A stretch of 21,552 nt of DNA from Geobacter sp. UBA6169 (GTDB lineage: Bacteria; Desulfobacterota; Desulfuromonadia; Geobacterales; Pseudopelobacteraceae), in assembly GCA_002422265.1 (NCBI GenBank), contig DIUB01000054.1:1-21552 (forward strand), read 5' to 3'. The notes under the pieces are model-generated. The model was not told the origin of the DNA, made no database searches, and worked only from the letters and a program-made list of their open reading frames with translations. The translations under genes and the position numbers were made by a program. Each line of letters starts with the position of its first letter. Position 1 is the first letter of the stretch. Shown in pieces: positions 6,839-13,294 of the stretch.

Positions 6839-6867
6839 TTGCCTGCAGAGCGTAAAGCAGGTAGACT
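6839..6867 (+). promoter_or_regulatory. Candidate promoter of comF
   Basis: TTGCCT (6839-6844) and TAGACT (6862-6867) with 17 bp between them. Predicted start is near 6874, about 36 nt before the comF ATG. Confidence 0.4.
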
Positions 6868-6909
6868 GCCCCATCGTCTGCCCATTACACGCTTTTACAG
6901 GACCCTGCC

Positions 6910-7632
6910 ATGCTTCCGGCACTGCTGAATGCCCTGCTCGACATCTTTCTGCCGCCCCGCTGCCATATCTGCCGCACTTTGATCCCCGGTAGCGGCCCCC
7001 TGCATATCTGCGACAGCTGTTATGCAGGGCTGCCGATCATCAGCCCGCCGTTCTGCTCTGTCTGCGGCATACCACTGCAGGGAACAGGCGAATGCCATCC
7101 CTGCGGCCGCTGCATCACGGCACCGCCCCCCTACCGGGCAGCCCGGGCAGCCCTGCGCCATGAAGGGGCCTGCCGTGACCTGATCCACGCCTTCAAATAT
7201 CGCGGAAAAAGCCAGCTGCGTCGTCCGCTGGGGCTTTTGACCGCACGGCTGTTAGCTGATTTCAGCCAATCCTGCCAGCCCGACCTGCTGGTGCCGGTAC
7301 CACTGCACCGTTCACGTCTGCGCAGCCGTGGTTTCAACCAGTCGGTACTTTTAGCCGAGCTGCTGGCCAAACAGTGGCAGATTCAGCTGCAGCGGCAGCT
7401 GCTGCAGCGCACCCGCGCCACCACTCCCCAGATGGAGTTGACCCGCACCGAACGTCTGACCAATCTGCAGGGAGCCTTCAAGGTACGTGACAACACCCTG
7501 GTTTCAGACCGTCGCATCATGCTGGTGGATGATGTCTTTACCACCGGCAGCACCCTGGCCGCCTGTGCCACAGCACTGCTGCAGGCCGGTTGCCGAGAGG
7601 TGACAGCCGTAACCGTTGCCCACGCCCCCTGA
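6910..7632 (+). CDS. comF: ComF-family phosphoribosyltransferase-like protein
   Basis: 240 residues. The N-terminus has the four-cysteine zinc-ribbon pattern of ComF (PPRCHIC ... ICDSC), followed by a second cysteine set (CSVCG ... CHPCGRC). The C-terminal type I phosphoribosyltransferase domain contains the PRPP loop IMLVDDVFTTGST and the conserved HRSRLRSRGFNQS segment. In competent bacteria ComF helps move incoming single-stranded DNA into the cytosol; in many others its role is unknown. The ATG at 6910 has no strong ribosome site, but MLPALLNALLDIFLPPRC is the usual family N-terminus. It stands alone between the cytochrome terminator and the Rrf2 promoter. Confidence 0.9.
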   Translation: MLPALLNALLDIFLPPRCHICRTLIPGSGPLHICDSCYAGLPIISPPFCSVCGIPLQGTGECHPCGRCITAPPPYRAARAALRHEGACRDLIHAFKYRGKSQLRRPLGLLTARLLADFSQSCQPDLLVPVPLHRSRLRSRGFNQSVLLAELLAKQWQIQLQRQLLQRTRATTPQMELTRTERLTNLQGAFKVRDNTLVSDRRIMLVDDVFTTGSTLAACATALLQAGCREVTAVTVAHAP

Positions 7633-7671
7633 AAGAGCCGCAAAACTACAGTGCAACACTCGTAAAACCTG

Positions 7672-7700
7672 TTGACAGCTGCCCGGAGCTGACATATACC
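7672..7700 (+). promoter_or_regulatory. Strong promoter of the Rrf2-family regulator gene
   Basis: Consensus TTGACA (7672-7677), 17-bp spacer, TATACC (7695-7700). Predicted start is near 7707. AAGGAGG (7720-7726) precedes the ATG at 7736. Confidence 0.72.
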
Positions 7701-7713
7701 GTTTTTCGTATAC
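7694..7713. promoter_or_regulatory. Candidate autoregulatory operator overlapping the -10 element
   Basis: ATATAC (7694-7699) and GTATAC (7708-7713) form an imperfect inverted repeat (TATAC/GTATA perfect) around CGTTTTTC. It covers the -10 and the predicted start, where a repressor would block. Rrf2 proteins commonly control their own promoters. It does not match the IscR type 1 consensus well. Confidence 0.35.
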
Positions 7714-7735
7714 ATTCTTAAGGAGGAATCTCTGC

Positions 7736-8212
7736 ATGCGTCTGTCAACCAAGAGCCGTTACGGGCTGCGCGCCCTGTTTGATATCGCCTACAACAACGA
7801 CAGCCAGCCGGCCCAGGTCCATGAAATCTCCAGGCGGCAGGAAATCTCGCCGCGCTACCTGGAACAGATCTTCCAGAACCTGAAGAAATCAGGCATTCTG
7901 AAGAGCAAGCGCGGCCCCCAGGGCGGCTACACCCTGGCCCGGCGGCCGGACCAGATCACCCTGCTTGAGATCATCAAGGCCACTGAACAGGATGCCCTGA
8001 TGGTTGAATGTGCCGGTGAGGCCAAGAAAAAAAAGCGGCGCAAGAACGAATGCCCGTTTGAAGGCAACTGCGTTGCCCAGACCGTCTGGAAAGAGGCCAG
8101 TGATCTCCTTGACGGACTGTTCAGCAGCCTGACCCTTGAAACCCTCTGCCAGCGCGGCTCAGCCATGGGGGTGGCAAAGGAAAGTTTCTCCCGCCAGCAT
8201 GCCGACCGTTAG
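7736..8212 (+). CDS. Rrf2/IscR-family transcription regulator
   Basis: 158 residues. Winged-helix start MRLSTKSRYGLRAL, recognition region (SPRYLEQIFQNLKKSGILKSKRGPQGGY) and a cysteine region near 92-112 as in IscR. Cysteines are C92, C106 and C112. The last two keep the IscR spacing of six residues, but the first gap is lengthened from 6 to 14 by a basic insert AKKKKRRK. A [2Fe-2S] cluster is plausible but unproven, so the protein may sense Fe-S status, redox or cysteine supply. Strong ribosome site AAGGAGG. No isc/suf genes adjoin; the next gene is larE-like, 31 bp downstream, possibly cotranscribed. Confidence 0.9.
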   Translation: MRLSTKSRYGLRALFDIAYNNDSQPAQVHEISRRQEISPRYLEQIFQNLKKSGILKSKRGPQGGYTLARRPDQITLLEIIKATEQDALMVECAGEAKKKKRRKNECPFEGNCVAQTVWKEASDLLDGLFSSLTLETLCQRGSAMGVAKESFSRQHADR

Positions 8213-8243
8213 TCGCCCCGGCTCCGAATCAGTCAACTGATCA

Positions 8244-9050
8244 GTGCTCTGTTCTCCAGCCTATCAACACCTGCAGCTGCTGCTGCAGGAACGGGCACCG
8301 CTGGCGGTGGCCTTTTCAGGCGGCGTAGACTCCACGCTGTTGCTGAAGGTTGCGAGCGACACCCTTGGCAGCAACTGCTGCGCCATAACGGTTGATGCCC
8401 CCTACCACTTCCGTCAGGAATTGGCTGACGCCGCCCGGTTTGCCGAACAGCTGGGCGTTCGCCACCTGATTATTCCCTTTGACCCACACGCCGTGCCCGG
8501 CCTGCTGCACAACCCGCCCAACCGCTGCTACCTCTGCAAAAAGGCGCTGCTCAGTCTCTGCCTTACCACTCTTGCCTCCTGTTCACGGTCCCCGGCCCCC
8601 GGTCCCTGGACCCTGGCCGATGGCAGTACCCTGGATGACCAGACCGCCCACCGCCCCGGACGTAAGGCCCTGCAGGAACTGGAGGTCCGCAGCCCCCTGG
8701 CTGAGGCTGGTTTTACCAAAGCCGCTATCCGCACCCTTAGTAAAGAACTGGGACTGGCAACCTGGGATAAACCGGCCCAGAGCTGCCTGCTGACCCGTTT
8801 CCCCCACGAGTATCCGGTTACCCCTTCAGAACTTGAGCGGGTTGAACGGTCTGAAGCAGCACTGCAGCAATTGGGATTCACGCTGGTGCGGGTCCGCAGC
8901 CTGGGAAACCTGGCCCGGATAGAAACAGACAACGGGGAGCGGGCACGTGCCCTGCTCCCCGCGATTGAGGCTGCCTGCAGAACTGCAGGCTTTGAACAGA
9001 TAGAACTTGATCCTGTTGGCTACCGCTGCGGCAGTATGGATCAGAACTGA
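8244..9050 (+). CDS. larE: LarE-like ATP-dependent sulfur transferase (PP-loop)
   Basis: 268 residues. The PP-loop SGGVDST (25-31) binds ATP. Also present are the family segments DGSTLDDQTAHRPGRKAL and VRSPLAEAGFTK, and WDKPAQSC, whose Cys matches the sacrificial sulfur-donor cysteine of LarE. An extra CxxC (NRCYLC) could help hold an Fe-S cluster, as in some LarE proteins. LarE supplies sulfur for the nickel-pincer cofactor, but no larB or larC is present, so another sulfur-transfer role is possible. GTG start at 8244: an in-frame stop lies at 8238 and the PP-loop is near the N-terminus, leaving no better choice, though no clear ribosome site is seen. A Pro-rich insert (SRSPAPGPW) encoded by a CCGG-rich stretch near 8590 looks locally acquired. 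The 3' end overlaps the convergent barrel gene by 10 bp. Confidence 0.82.
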   Translation: MLCSPAYQHLQLLLQERAPLAVAFSGGVDSTLLLKVASDTLGSNCCAITVDAPYHFRQELADAARFAEQLGVRHLIIPFDPHAVPGLLHNPPNRCYLCKKALLSLCLTTLASCSRSPAPGPWTLADGSTLDDQTAHRPGRKALQELEVRSPLAEAGFTKAAIRTLSKELGLATWDKPAQSCLLTRFPHEYPVTPSELERVERSEAALQQLGFTLVRVRSLGNLARIETDNGERARALLPAIEAACRTAGFEQIELDPVGYRCGSMDQN

Positions 9051-9988
9051 TACAGCACCAGCAACCCGCCGCCAACCGCCGGACTGTCATCAGTAAAGCC
9101 GGCCAGGGCATAGACCTCCCAGGCTACCCGCCGCGACTGCAGGAAGTTGGCCTTCAGACGCCCCTCAAACGGCGCATCAGCCCCTTCAGCCCGTGCCGTG
9201 GAACCCCTAGCATACAGGGAGACAAACAGGCGATCCGTTGCCTGCAGACCGCCCCCGGCGCTGTAGCTTACGTAGTTCTTGCCCTGGTAGCTTTTGGTAC
9301 GATCCTGCAGGATATAGGAGCTGTCGGCAAACAGCTGGAAATCACCGAGCCACTTGGACACGGACAGACCAGGCCCGCCCTCAAAGGTACCGGTACCCAG
9401 CCCGCGATCCTTATCACCGCTGGGCAGTTTCAGATAGATTGTAGGCCTGATGCGTGGCGTCCGGTCACGGTCCGCCAGTACTGTCCACCCTGCTGAAAGA
9501 CTGATATCCCCCAGCCCTGCTTCTGTGGCTGTACTACTGACGCTGGTGGTGGTGGTCGTGGCGGTGCTGCTGGTGCTGCCGCCCCTGCGCCCCCGGCCTC
9601 CGCCGCCTGACTGTGTTACCACAACATCACTGCCGGTCTTGCTGGTCAGAAAGACCATCGGCAGCTCCAGGGTCAAGTCAAGCGACTCTGTCGGATTAAA
9701 TGCCAGAAGTACCGGCAGCGTTACCACGGTGGCATCGGCATTGCTGCCGTAATCACCATGGGATATCTCGGCGCCGATGCCGGCGGCAAAGGAGACTCCC
9801 TGCCCCAGACGGTGCTCCGTATCCTCTGCCCTGACCGGCATCGCAGCCAACAGAACTGCCAGACAGACCAGCAAGCGGCTCAGTATCCTCGCTCGCTGAC
9901 GTCTCCCTTCGGCTCCGGTTTCGACTCCGCTCAACCTGCGGATCAGGGAACTGCTTTTATCAGTATGTATCACACAACCCTCCTTCAT
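9041..9988 (-). CDS. Outer-membrane beta-barrel protein with Gly/Arg and Ser/Thr-rich loop
   Basis: 315 residues. A hydrophobic signal segment (LLVCLAVLLAAMPVRA) is followed by alternating amphipathic strands and a C-terminal Phe (LLVLYQF), the usual signal for barrel insertion by BAM. A low-complexity insert (GGGGRGRRGGSTSSTATTTTTS) near residues 128-150 would form a surface loop. Channel or transport role unknown. The ATG at 9988 overlaps the upstream stop as ATGA, but AAGGAGG lies just inside the gene, 5 bp before a GTG at 9973, which may be the true start. The signal segment is preceded by about 30 unusual basic residues encoded by a repeat-like stretch (9890-9942). Last gene of the envelope operon. 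Confidence 0.78.
   Translation of the reverse strand: MKEGCVIHTDKSSSLIRRLSGVETGAEGRRQRARILSRLLVCLAVLLAAMPVRAEDTEHRLGQGVSFAAGIGAEISHGDYGSNADATVVTLPVLLAFNPTESLDLTLELPMVFLTSKTGSDVVVTQSGGGGRGRRGGSTSSTATTTTTSVSSTATEAGLGDISLSAGWTVLADRDRTPRIRPTIYLKLPSGDKDRGLGTGTFEGGPGLSVSKWLGDFQLFADSSYILQDRTKSYQGKNYVSYSAGGGLQATDRLFVSLYARGSTARAEGADAPFEGRLKANFLQSRRVAWEVYALAGFTDDSPAVGGGLLVLYQF
9890..9942 (-). repeat. Repeat-like insert in the 5' end of the barrel gene
   Basis: On the - strand this contains GGTTGAGCGGAGTCGAAACC and then a GAGCCGAAGGGAG-type run. Such GAGCGGAGTCGAA motifs recur as intergenic repeats in many bacterial genomes. It encodes the residues before the signal peptide (RLSGVETGAEGRRQRARI), not typical of an export signal. 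Only one copy lies in the window. Confidence 0.4.
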
Positions 9989-10509
9989 CGCCCTTTACGC
10001 ATGCCACCAGCTCCACCATTACCGCCACGTTGCGACGCCCCGCCTGCTCCCTGGACACCCTGCTGTCCGCTTTGACGACCACCTGCCCAGGAGGCGCGCC
10101 CGGTGTCGCTGCGCAGCATCAAGGTTCCACCGGACGGCATGCTGATCCATTGCGTCAACAGGTAGGTCTGCCCGTCCCTGCCCTGGGCCTTGGAACCCCG
10201 CACCGTCACCGGGCTGCCCACTTTCCAGTCCAGATCGTCATCCTGCAGATACCAGCGGGGACCCAGCACCAGCGTCACCTTTTCAGCCCCCACCAGCAGA
10301 TCCAGCATCACCGGATCACTGGCTGGATCAGGGCGTGCCGCAACATGGCCGGTCAGCGTCACCACCGTGTTGCGGTCATACCCCTGCAGCAGGTCAAGTC
10401 CGCTGGCGCTGTTATCCCGTGAGCTGCCAAAGCCCCAGAACGCATCGGCAGGCGCCTGCAGCAGAACCACCACCAGCACTGCTGCTATGGCTACGAAAAA
10501 GCGTTGCAC
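9985..10509 (-). CDS. Exported OB-fold-like protein with Gly-rich tail
   Basis: About 174 residues from the GTG at 10509. Signal peptide (FFVAIAAVLVVVLLQAPADA), then a compact beta-rich domain (TVVTLTGHV ... VTLVLGPRWYLQDDDLDWKVGSPVTVRGS) of the kind seen in small bacterial OB-fold proteins. A disordered tail rich in Gly, Gln and Arg ends GGNGGAGGMRKGR. I prefer GTG 10509 because GGGGAAG lies just upstream and the signal peptide begins at once. The frame stays open to a GTG at 10563, but that extension is encoded by a palindromic repeat. The stop overlaps the next gene as ATGA, so translation is coupled. Function unknown; ligand binding by the OB-like domain is a guess. Confidence 0.7.
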   Translation of the reverse strand: MQRFFVAIAAVLVVVLLQAPADAFWGFGSSRDNSASGLDLLQGYDRNTVVTLTGHVAARPDPASDPVMLDLLVGAEKVTLVLGPRWYLQDDDLDWKVGSPVTVRGSKAQGRDGQTYLLTQWISMPSGGTLMLRSDTGRASWAGGRQSGQQGVQGAGGASQRGGNGGAGGMRKGR

Positions 10510-10527
10510 AATCTTCCCCCACGGCAG

Positions 10528-10546
10528 GGGCGAACAGCGTTCGCCC
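10528..10546. repeat. Perfect short palindrome (GGGCGAAC-AGC-GTTCGCCC)
   Basis: 8-bp arms around a 3-bp loop, just upstream of the preferred OB-fold gene start. It resembles widespread GGGGCGAA hairpin repeats. In mRNA it would sit about 20 nt before the GTG at 10509 and could modulate translation or RNA stability. Confidence 0.6.
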
Positions 10547-10579
10547 ACATCAGCCTGAGACACCTGAAATGTTCATACC

Positions 10580-11368
10580 CTAGCGCACAAAGCCGGCCTG
10601 AATCCGGTCACGCATGGTTGTACGGAACGCTGCCTGAACAGCCGGTTCTGCCGTAACATTTTGATACAACTGCTGCATATTCTGACTCATGGTCTGGACC
10701 ATGGAACGGTATTTAAGCGGATCAACACCGGTACCGTTGGCATTTTGCATGATCTGGGACCGCTGCTCCATCATCAGCCGCACCATCTCCTGCGCCATGG
10801 TGTGGAGCTGTGCATTGGCGTTGGCTCCCTGAAGATAGTTGCCCAGCGGATTTGCCCCGGCCGGAAGACCCAGTTCAGAACGCACCAGGGCAACGGCAGC
10901 TTCAAGGGTCAAGGCAGGATCAGCAGCCATCCGCTCCTGCACCAAGGTAGAGATCGGACTGATAAAATTGGAATCAACCGTACCGGACAGACCGCTTTCA
11001 GTGGTCACCAGAGAGGCGGCCGGCATGCAGAGCAGATAACTGTCTGCAACCGTTTTGGTGGGGTCGTCCAGATCAATCGTTGTACCGGCTTTTGCCAGGG
11101 CAACAACCGGATACTTGCCAATATCGGCTGTGGCGACAACCAGAGTATACTTTCCGGCGCCATCGGTGGTTGCGTATGGCTCCTCAGGGTCCTGCACAAA
11201 ATCACGGTCTTTGTCCAGAAACACGGTCGCGTTGACCAGATACCCATCTGCCACCGAACCGCTGACTGAGGCTGTTGTTGCGGTCGGAGCTGGTGTTGTC
11301 CCGCTGCTGCCACATCCGGCCAATGCGGCCACCAGACTGCATACTGCCACTATCTGTAAAGTTTTCAT
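10580..11368 (-). CDS. Lipoprotein with Ig/carboxypeptidase-regulatory-like domain
   Basis: 262 residues with a type II signal peptide and lipobox LAGC (lipidated Cys near residue 19), followed by GSSGTTPAPTATT, a flexible tether. Next comes a beta-sandwich-like segment (VSGSVADGYLVNATVFLDKDRD) with acidic DKDRDFVQDPEEP that could bind Ca2+, then GKYTLVV, typical of regulatory-like/prealbumin folds. The C-terminal half is helical and Met/Gln-rich (MVRLMMEQRSQIMQNANG and similar). I start at 11368 (MKTLQIV) because AAAGGAAAA lies upstream; an in-frame start at 11389 lacks support. The Asp/Asn after the lipidated Cys is absent (it is Gly), which predicts outer-membrane sorting if the E. coli rule applies. 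Second gene of the envelope operon; function unknown. Confidence 0.82.
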   Translation of the reverse strand: MKTLQIVAVCSLVAALAGCGSSGTTPAPTATTASVSGSVADGYLVNATVFLDKDRDFVQDPEEPYATTDGAGKYTLVVATADIGKYPVVALAKAGTTIDLDDPTKTVADSYLLCMPAASLVTTESGLSGTVDSNFISPISTLVQERMAADPALTLEAAVALVRSELGLPAGANPLGNYLQGANANAQLHTMAQEMVRLMMEQRSQIMQNANGTGVDPLKYRSMVQTMSQNMQQLYQNVTAEPAVQAAFRTTMRDRIQAGFVR

Positions 11369-11390
11369 GGTGTTTTCCTTTCGTGTCAAG

Positions 11391-11422
11391 GCCGCTGCCA
11401 GCCCCTGGGGCTGGTCAGCGGC
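11391..11422 (-). other. Long intercistronic hairpin between the Gly-rich peptide and lipoprotein genes
   Basis: GCCGCTG and CCAGCCCC pair with GGGGCTGG and CAGCGGC, with one bulged base and a minimal loop, giving about 15 pairs. There is no following T run, so it is not a classic terminator. A stable hairpin here could protect the upstream mRNA or partly stop polymerase, giving the two genes different levels. Confidence 0.6.
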
Positions 11423-11436
11423 TTCAGTCCGGTGTG

Positions 11437-11742
11437 CTACTGGGCAACCGGTGCGGTCGGGGCTGGTGCATTGACACCAGTGCCGTCCATCACGCCACGC
11501 CCCTTGCCGGGACGGCTGGTGGCGCCGCTGGCGGTGGTGCCGGTCTGCAGAAAGGTGCCGTCACGGCGTTGCGACCCTTCTGGCCGGACCTGGGTTGTGG
11601 ACGGTGCTGCAGACTGGCCACGGTACTGGCCTCCCTGTCCACCACCCATGCCGCCACCGCCACCACGGGCAAATGACTCTCCATTAAACGCCAAAACTGC
11701 GGTCAGGACCGCTGCACAGATCAGCATACTCCGTGTCTTCAT
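11437..11742 (-). CDS. Small secreted Gly/Arg-rich protein
   Basis: 101 residues. Signal peptide about 1-25 (MKTRSMLICAAVLTAVLAF, then GESFA), followed by a low-complexity mature chain: RGGGGGMGGGQGGQYRGQ and then a Pro/Thr/Ala/Arg-rich, probably disordered tail. AAGGAG 8 bp upstream fixes the ATG at 11742. No conserved domain recognised. It is the first gene after the candidate enhancer and sigma-54 promoter, so probably the most strongly controlled. Gly/Arg composition recurs in two downstream proteins, which hints at a common assembly or a shared ligand. It is not a ZraP: the helical zinc-binding repeat region is missing. Confidence 0.72.
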   Translation of the reverse strand: MKTRSMLICAAVLTAVLAFNGESFARGGGGGMGGGQGGQYRGQSAAPSTTQVRPEGSQRRDGTFLQTGTTASGATSRPGKGRGVMDGTGVNAPAPTAPVAQ

Positions 11743-11802
11743 GGTTACTACTCCTTCACAAGCTGGATTTGATATGAGACGCGCTCTCGTACCCACACCA
11801 TT

Positions 11803-11819
11803 TCCATCAAGTGTGCCAA
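11803..11819 (-). promoter_or_regulatory. Candidate sigma-54 promoter of the envelope operon (imperfect -12)
   Basis: On the - strand TTGGCAC (11819-11813) is a full -24 consensus. The -12 position reads ATGGA in place of TTGCA, so GC is replaced by GG. The predicted start is near 11793, with the enhancer-like palindromes about 110-130 bp upstream, which is normal for NtrC-type control. Context raises confidence; the -12 mismatch lowers it. Confidence 0.42.
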
Positions 11820-11893
11820 TTGCAGCACAAAAGAGTAACTACCTGTCATTACAATGAATATACTGGCTTTACCAACAACAGCAGACCACCTGT

Positions 11894-11931
11894 GGTGCAA
11901 GGTTTGCACCCTCGTGCTGCAAACACTGCAC
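11894..11931. promoter_or_regulatory. Tandem palindromes: candidate enhancer (UAS) for the NtrC-class regulator
   Basis: GGTGCAA-GGT-TTGCACC (11894-11910) is a perfect 7-bp inverted repeat. A weaker one, GTGC ... GCAC (11914-11931), has its centre about 20.5 bp away, two helical turns. Its form resembles NtrC-type sites (TGCACC/GGTGCA halves). It lies between the regulator's stop codon and the first envelope gene. Confidence 0.6.
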
Positions 11932-11938
11932 CTGCCGC

Positions 11939-13294
11939 CTACTCCACCAGACCGTACTCCTTCAGCCGGTACTGCAGGGTCCGTTTGGCTATACCCAGCT
12001 TTTCAGCAGCCAGACGACGGTTGTTACCACACTGGGCCAGGGCATCCATGATGGCATCCCGCTCCAGATCCCGCAGACCCTTGCCTTCCCGGTCTGCAGC
12101 CAAAGCAACAGGCAGAACGGCAGGGATCAGATCAGGCAGATGTGCCAGGGTAATCGCCCCCCGGCTGAGAATAACCGCCCGTTCCAGCACATTCTGCAGC
12201 TCGCGGATATTACCGGGCCAATCGTACCGGATCAGCACCTGCAAGGCATCGGGCATGATCTCGGGCGCTGCACGACCAATCTGTTCGGCAGCCTTGCCCA
12301 GCAGATACTCCACCAGCAACGGCAAGCCGTCACCACGCTCACGCAACGGGGGAAGGGCCAGCGGAAAGACGTTCAGGCGGTAGAACAGGTCTTCGCGGAA
12401 ACGCCGCTCACGCACTTCAGCACCAAGGTCGCGATTGGTGGCAGCTACAATTCTGACATCGGCCCGTTGCTCCCTGCTCCCTCCCACCCGTTCAAAGACC
12501 CGTTCCTGCAGGACGCGCAGGAACTTGGCCTGCAGCATCAACGGCAACTCACCGATCTCATCCAGAAACAGGGTGCCCCCGGCAGCCAGCTCAAACTTGC
12601 CCTGTCGCACCTGGGTGGCACCGGTGAAGGCCCCCTTCTCATGACCGAACAGTTCACTCTCCAGCAATGTTTCCGGGATGGCGGCACAGTTCAGGGCCAC
12701 AAACGGACCCAGTGCACGCTGACTGCTCTGATGGATCGCCCGGGCCGCCAGTTCCTTGCCGGTACCTGACTCGCCGCTGATCAGCACCGTTGCCGGAGTC
12801 GGCGCCACATCAGCAATCAACCGCCGTAACGGCTCCATCACCGCACCGGCAAACAGCACCTCATCCGGCGGCAGTCCGGCAGCCTCCCGCTCCTGCAGCA
12901 CCTGCAACCTCCGGCTGCGTCCGGCTTCAGCAAGAATGCGACGTACCAGCACCCGCAGGGAGTCCGGGGTCTTCAGCGGTTTGGTCAGAAAATCCGCCAC
13001 CCCTTCCTTGATGGCATCCACCGCCTCCTCCACCGTGCCAAAGGCGGTCAACAACACAAACGGAGGGGCAATCCCCTGGGCCGTAACCGCACGAAACAGC
13101 TCCAGACCGTTCAGACCGGGCAGCCGCAGGTCGGACAACACCAGATCAAAGGACTGGCGCTGCAACGCCATCAGCCCGGCCTTGCCATCCTCACGTTCCA
13201 CCACATCATACCCTTCACCCTCAAGGATGGCGACCATCAGCTCCCGAAAGGTGGCATCATCCTCAACCAGCAGTATCCGTGCAGCGCTGCTCAT
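11939..13294 (-). CDS. NtrC-class sigma-54-dependent response regulator (ZraR-like)
   Basis: 451 residues with all three NtrC-type domains. Receiver: acidic E11/D12/D13, phosphoacceptor D55 in VLSDLRLPG, Lys in FLTKPLK. AAA+ sigma-54 activation domain: Walker A GESGTGKE (174-181), the sigma-54 contact loop GAFTGA, Walker B GGTLFLDEIGE and the arginine-containing FREDLFYRLNVFPL. C-terminal Fis-type helix-turn-helix: NNRRLAAEKLGIAKRTLQYRLKEYGL. The ATG overlaps the kinase stop (ATGA), so the two are coupled. It would open promoters held by sigma-54 RNA polymerase, most likely the envelope operon downstream, where a tandem palindrome and a sigma-54-like promoter follow its 3' end. Confidence 0.95.
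   Translation of the reverse strand: MSSAARILLVEDDATFRELMVAILEGEGYDVVEREDGKAGLMALQRQSFDLVLSDLRLPGLNGLELFRAVTAQGIAPPFVLLTAFGTVEEAVDAIKEGVADFLTKPLKTPDSLRVLVRRILAEAGRSRRLQVLQEREAAGLPPDEVLFAGAVMEPLRRLIADVAPTPATVLISGESGTGKELAARAIHQSSQRALGPFVALNCAAIPETLLESELFGHEKGAFTGATQVRQGKFELAAGGTLFLDEIGELPLMLQAKFLRVLQERVFERVGGSREQRADVRIVAATNRDLGAEVRERRFREDLFYRLNVFPLALPPLRERGDGLPLLVEYLLGKAAEQIGRAAPEIMPDALQVLIRYDWPGNIRELQNVLERAVILSRGAITLAHLPDLIPAVLPVALAADREGKGLRDLERDAIMDALAQCGNNRRLAAEKLGIAKRTLQYRLKEYGLVE

Noticed and set aside
11437..11742. ZraP homologue, because of the ZraSR-like pair upstream
   Set aside because: The mature chain is Gly/Pro-rich and disordered and lacks the helical body of ZraP.
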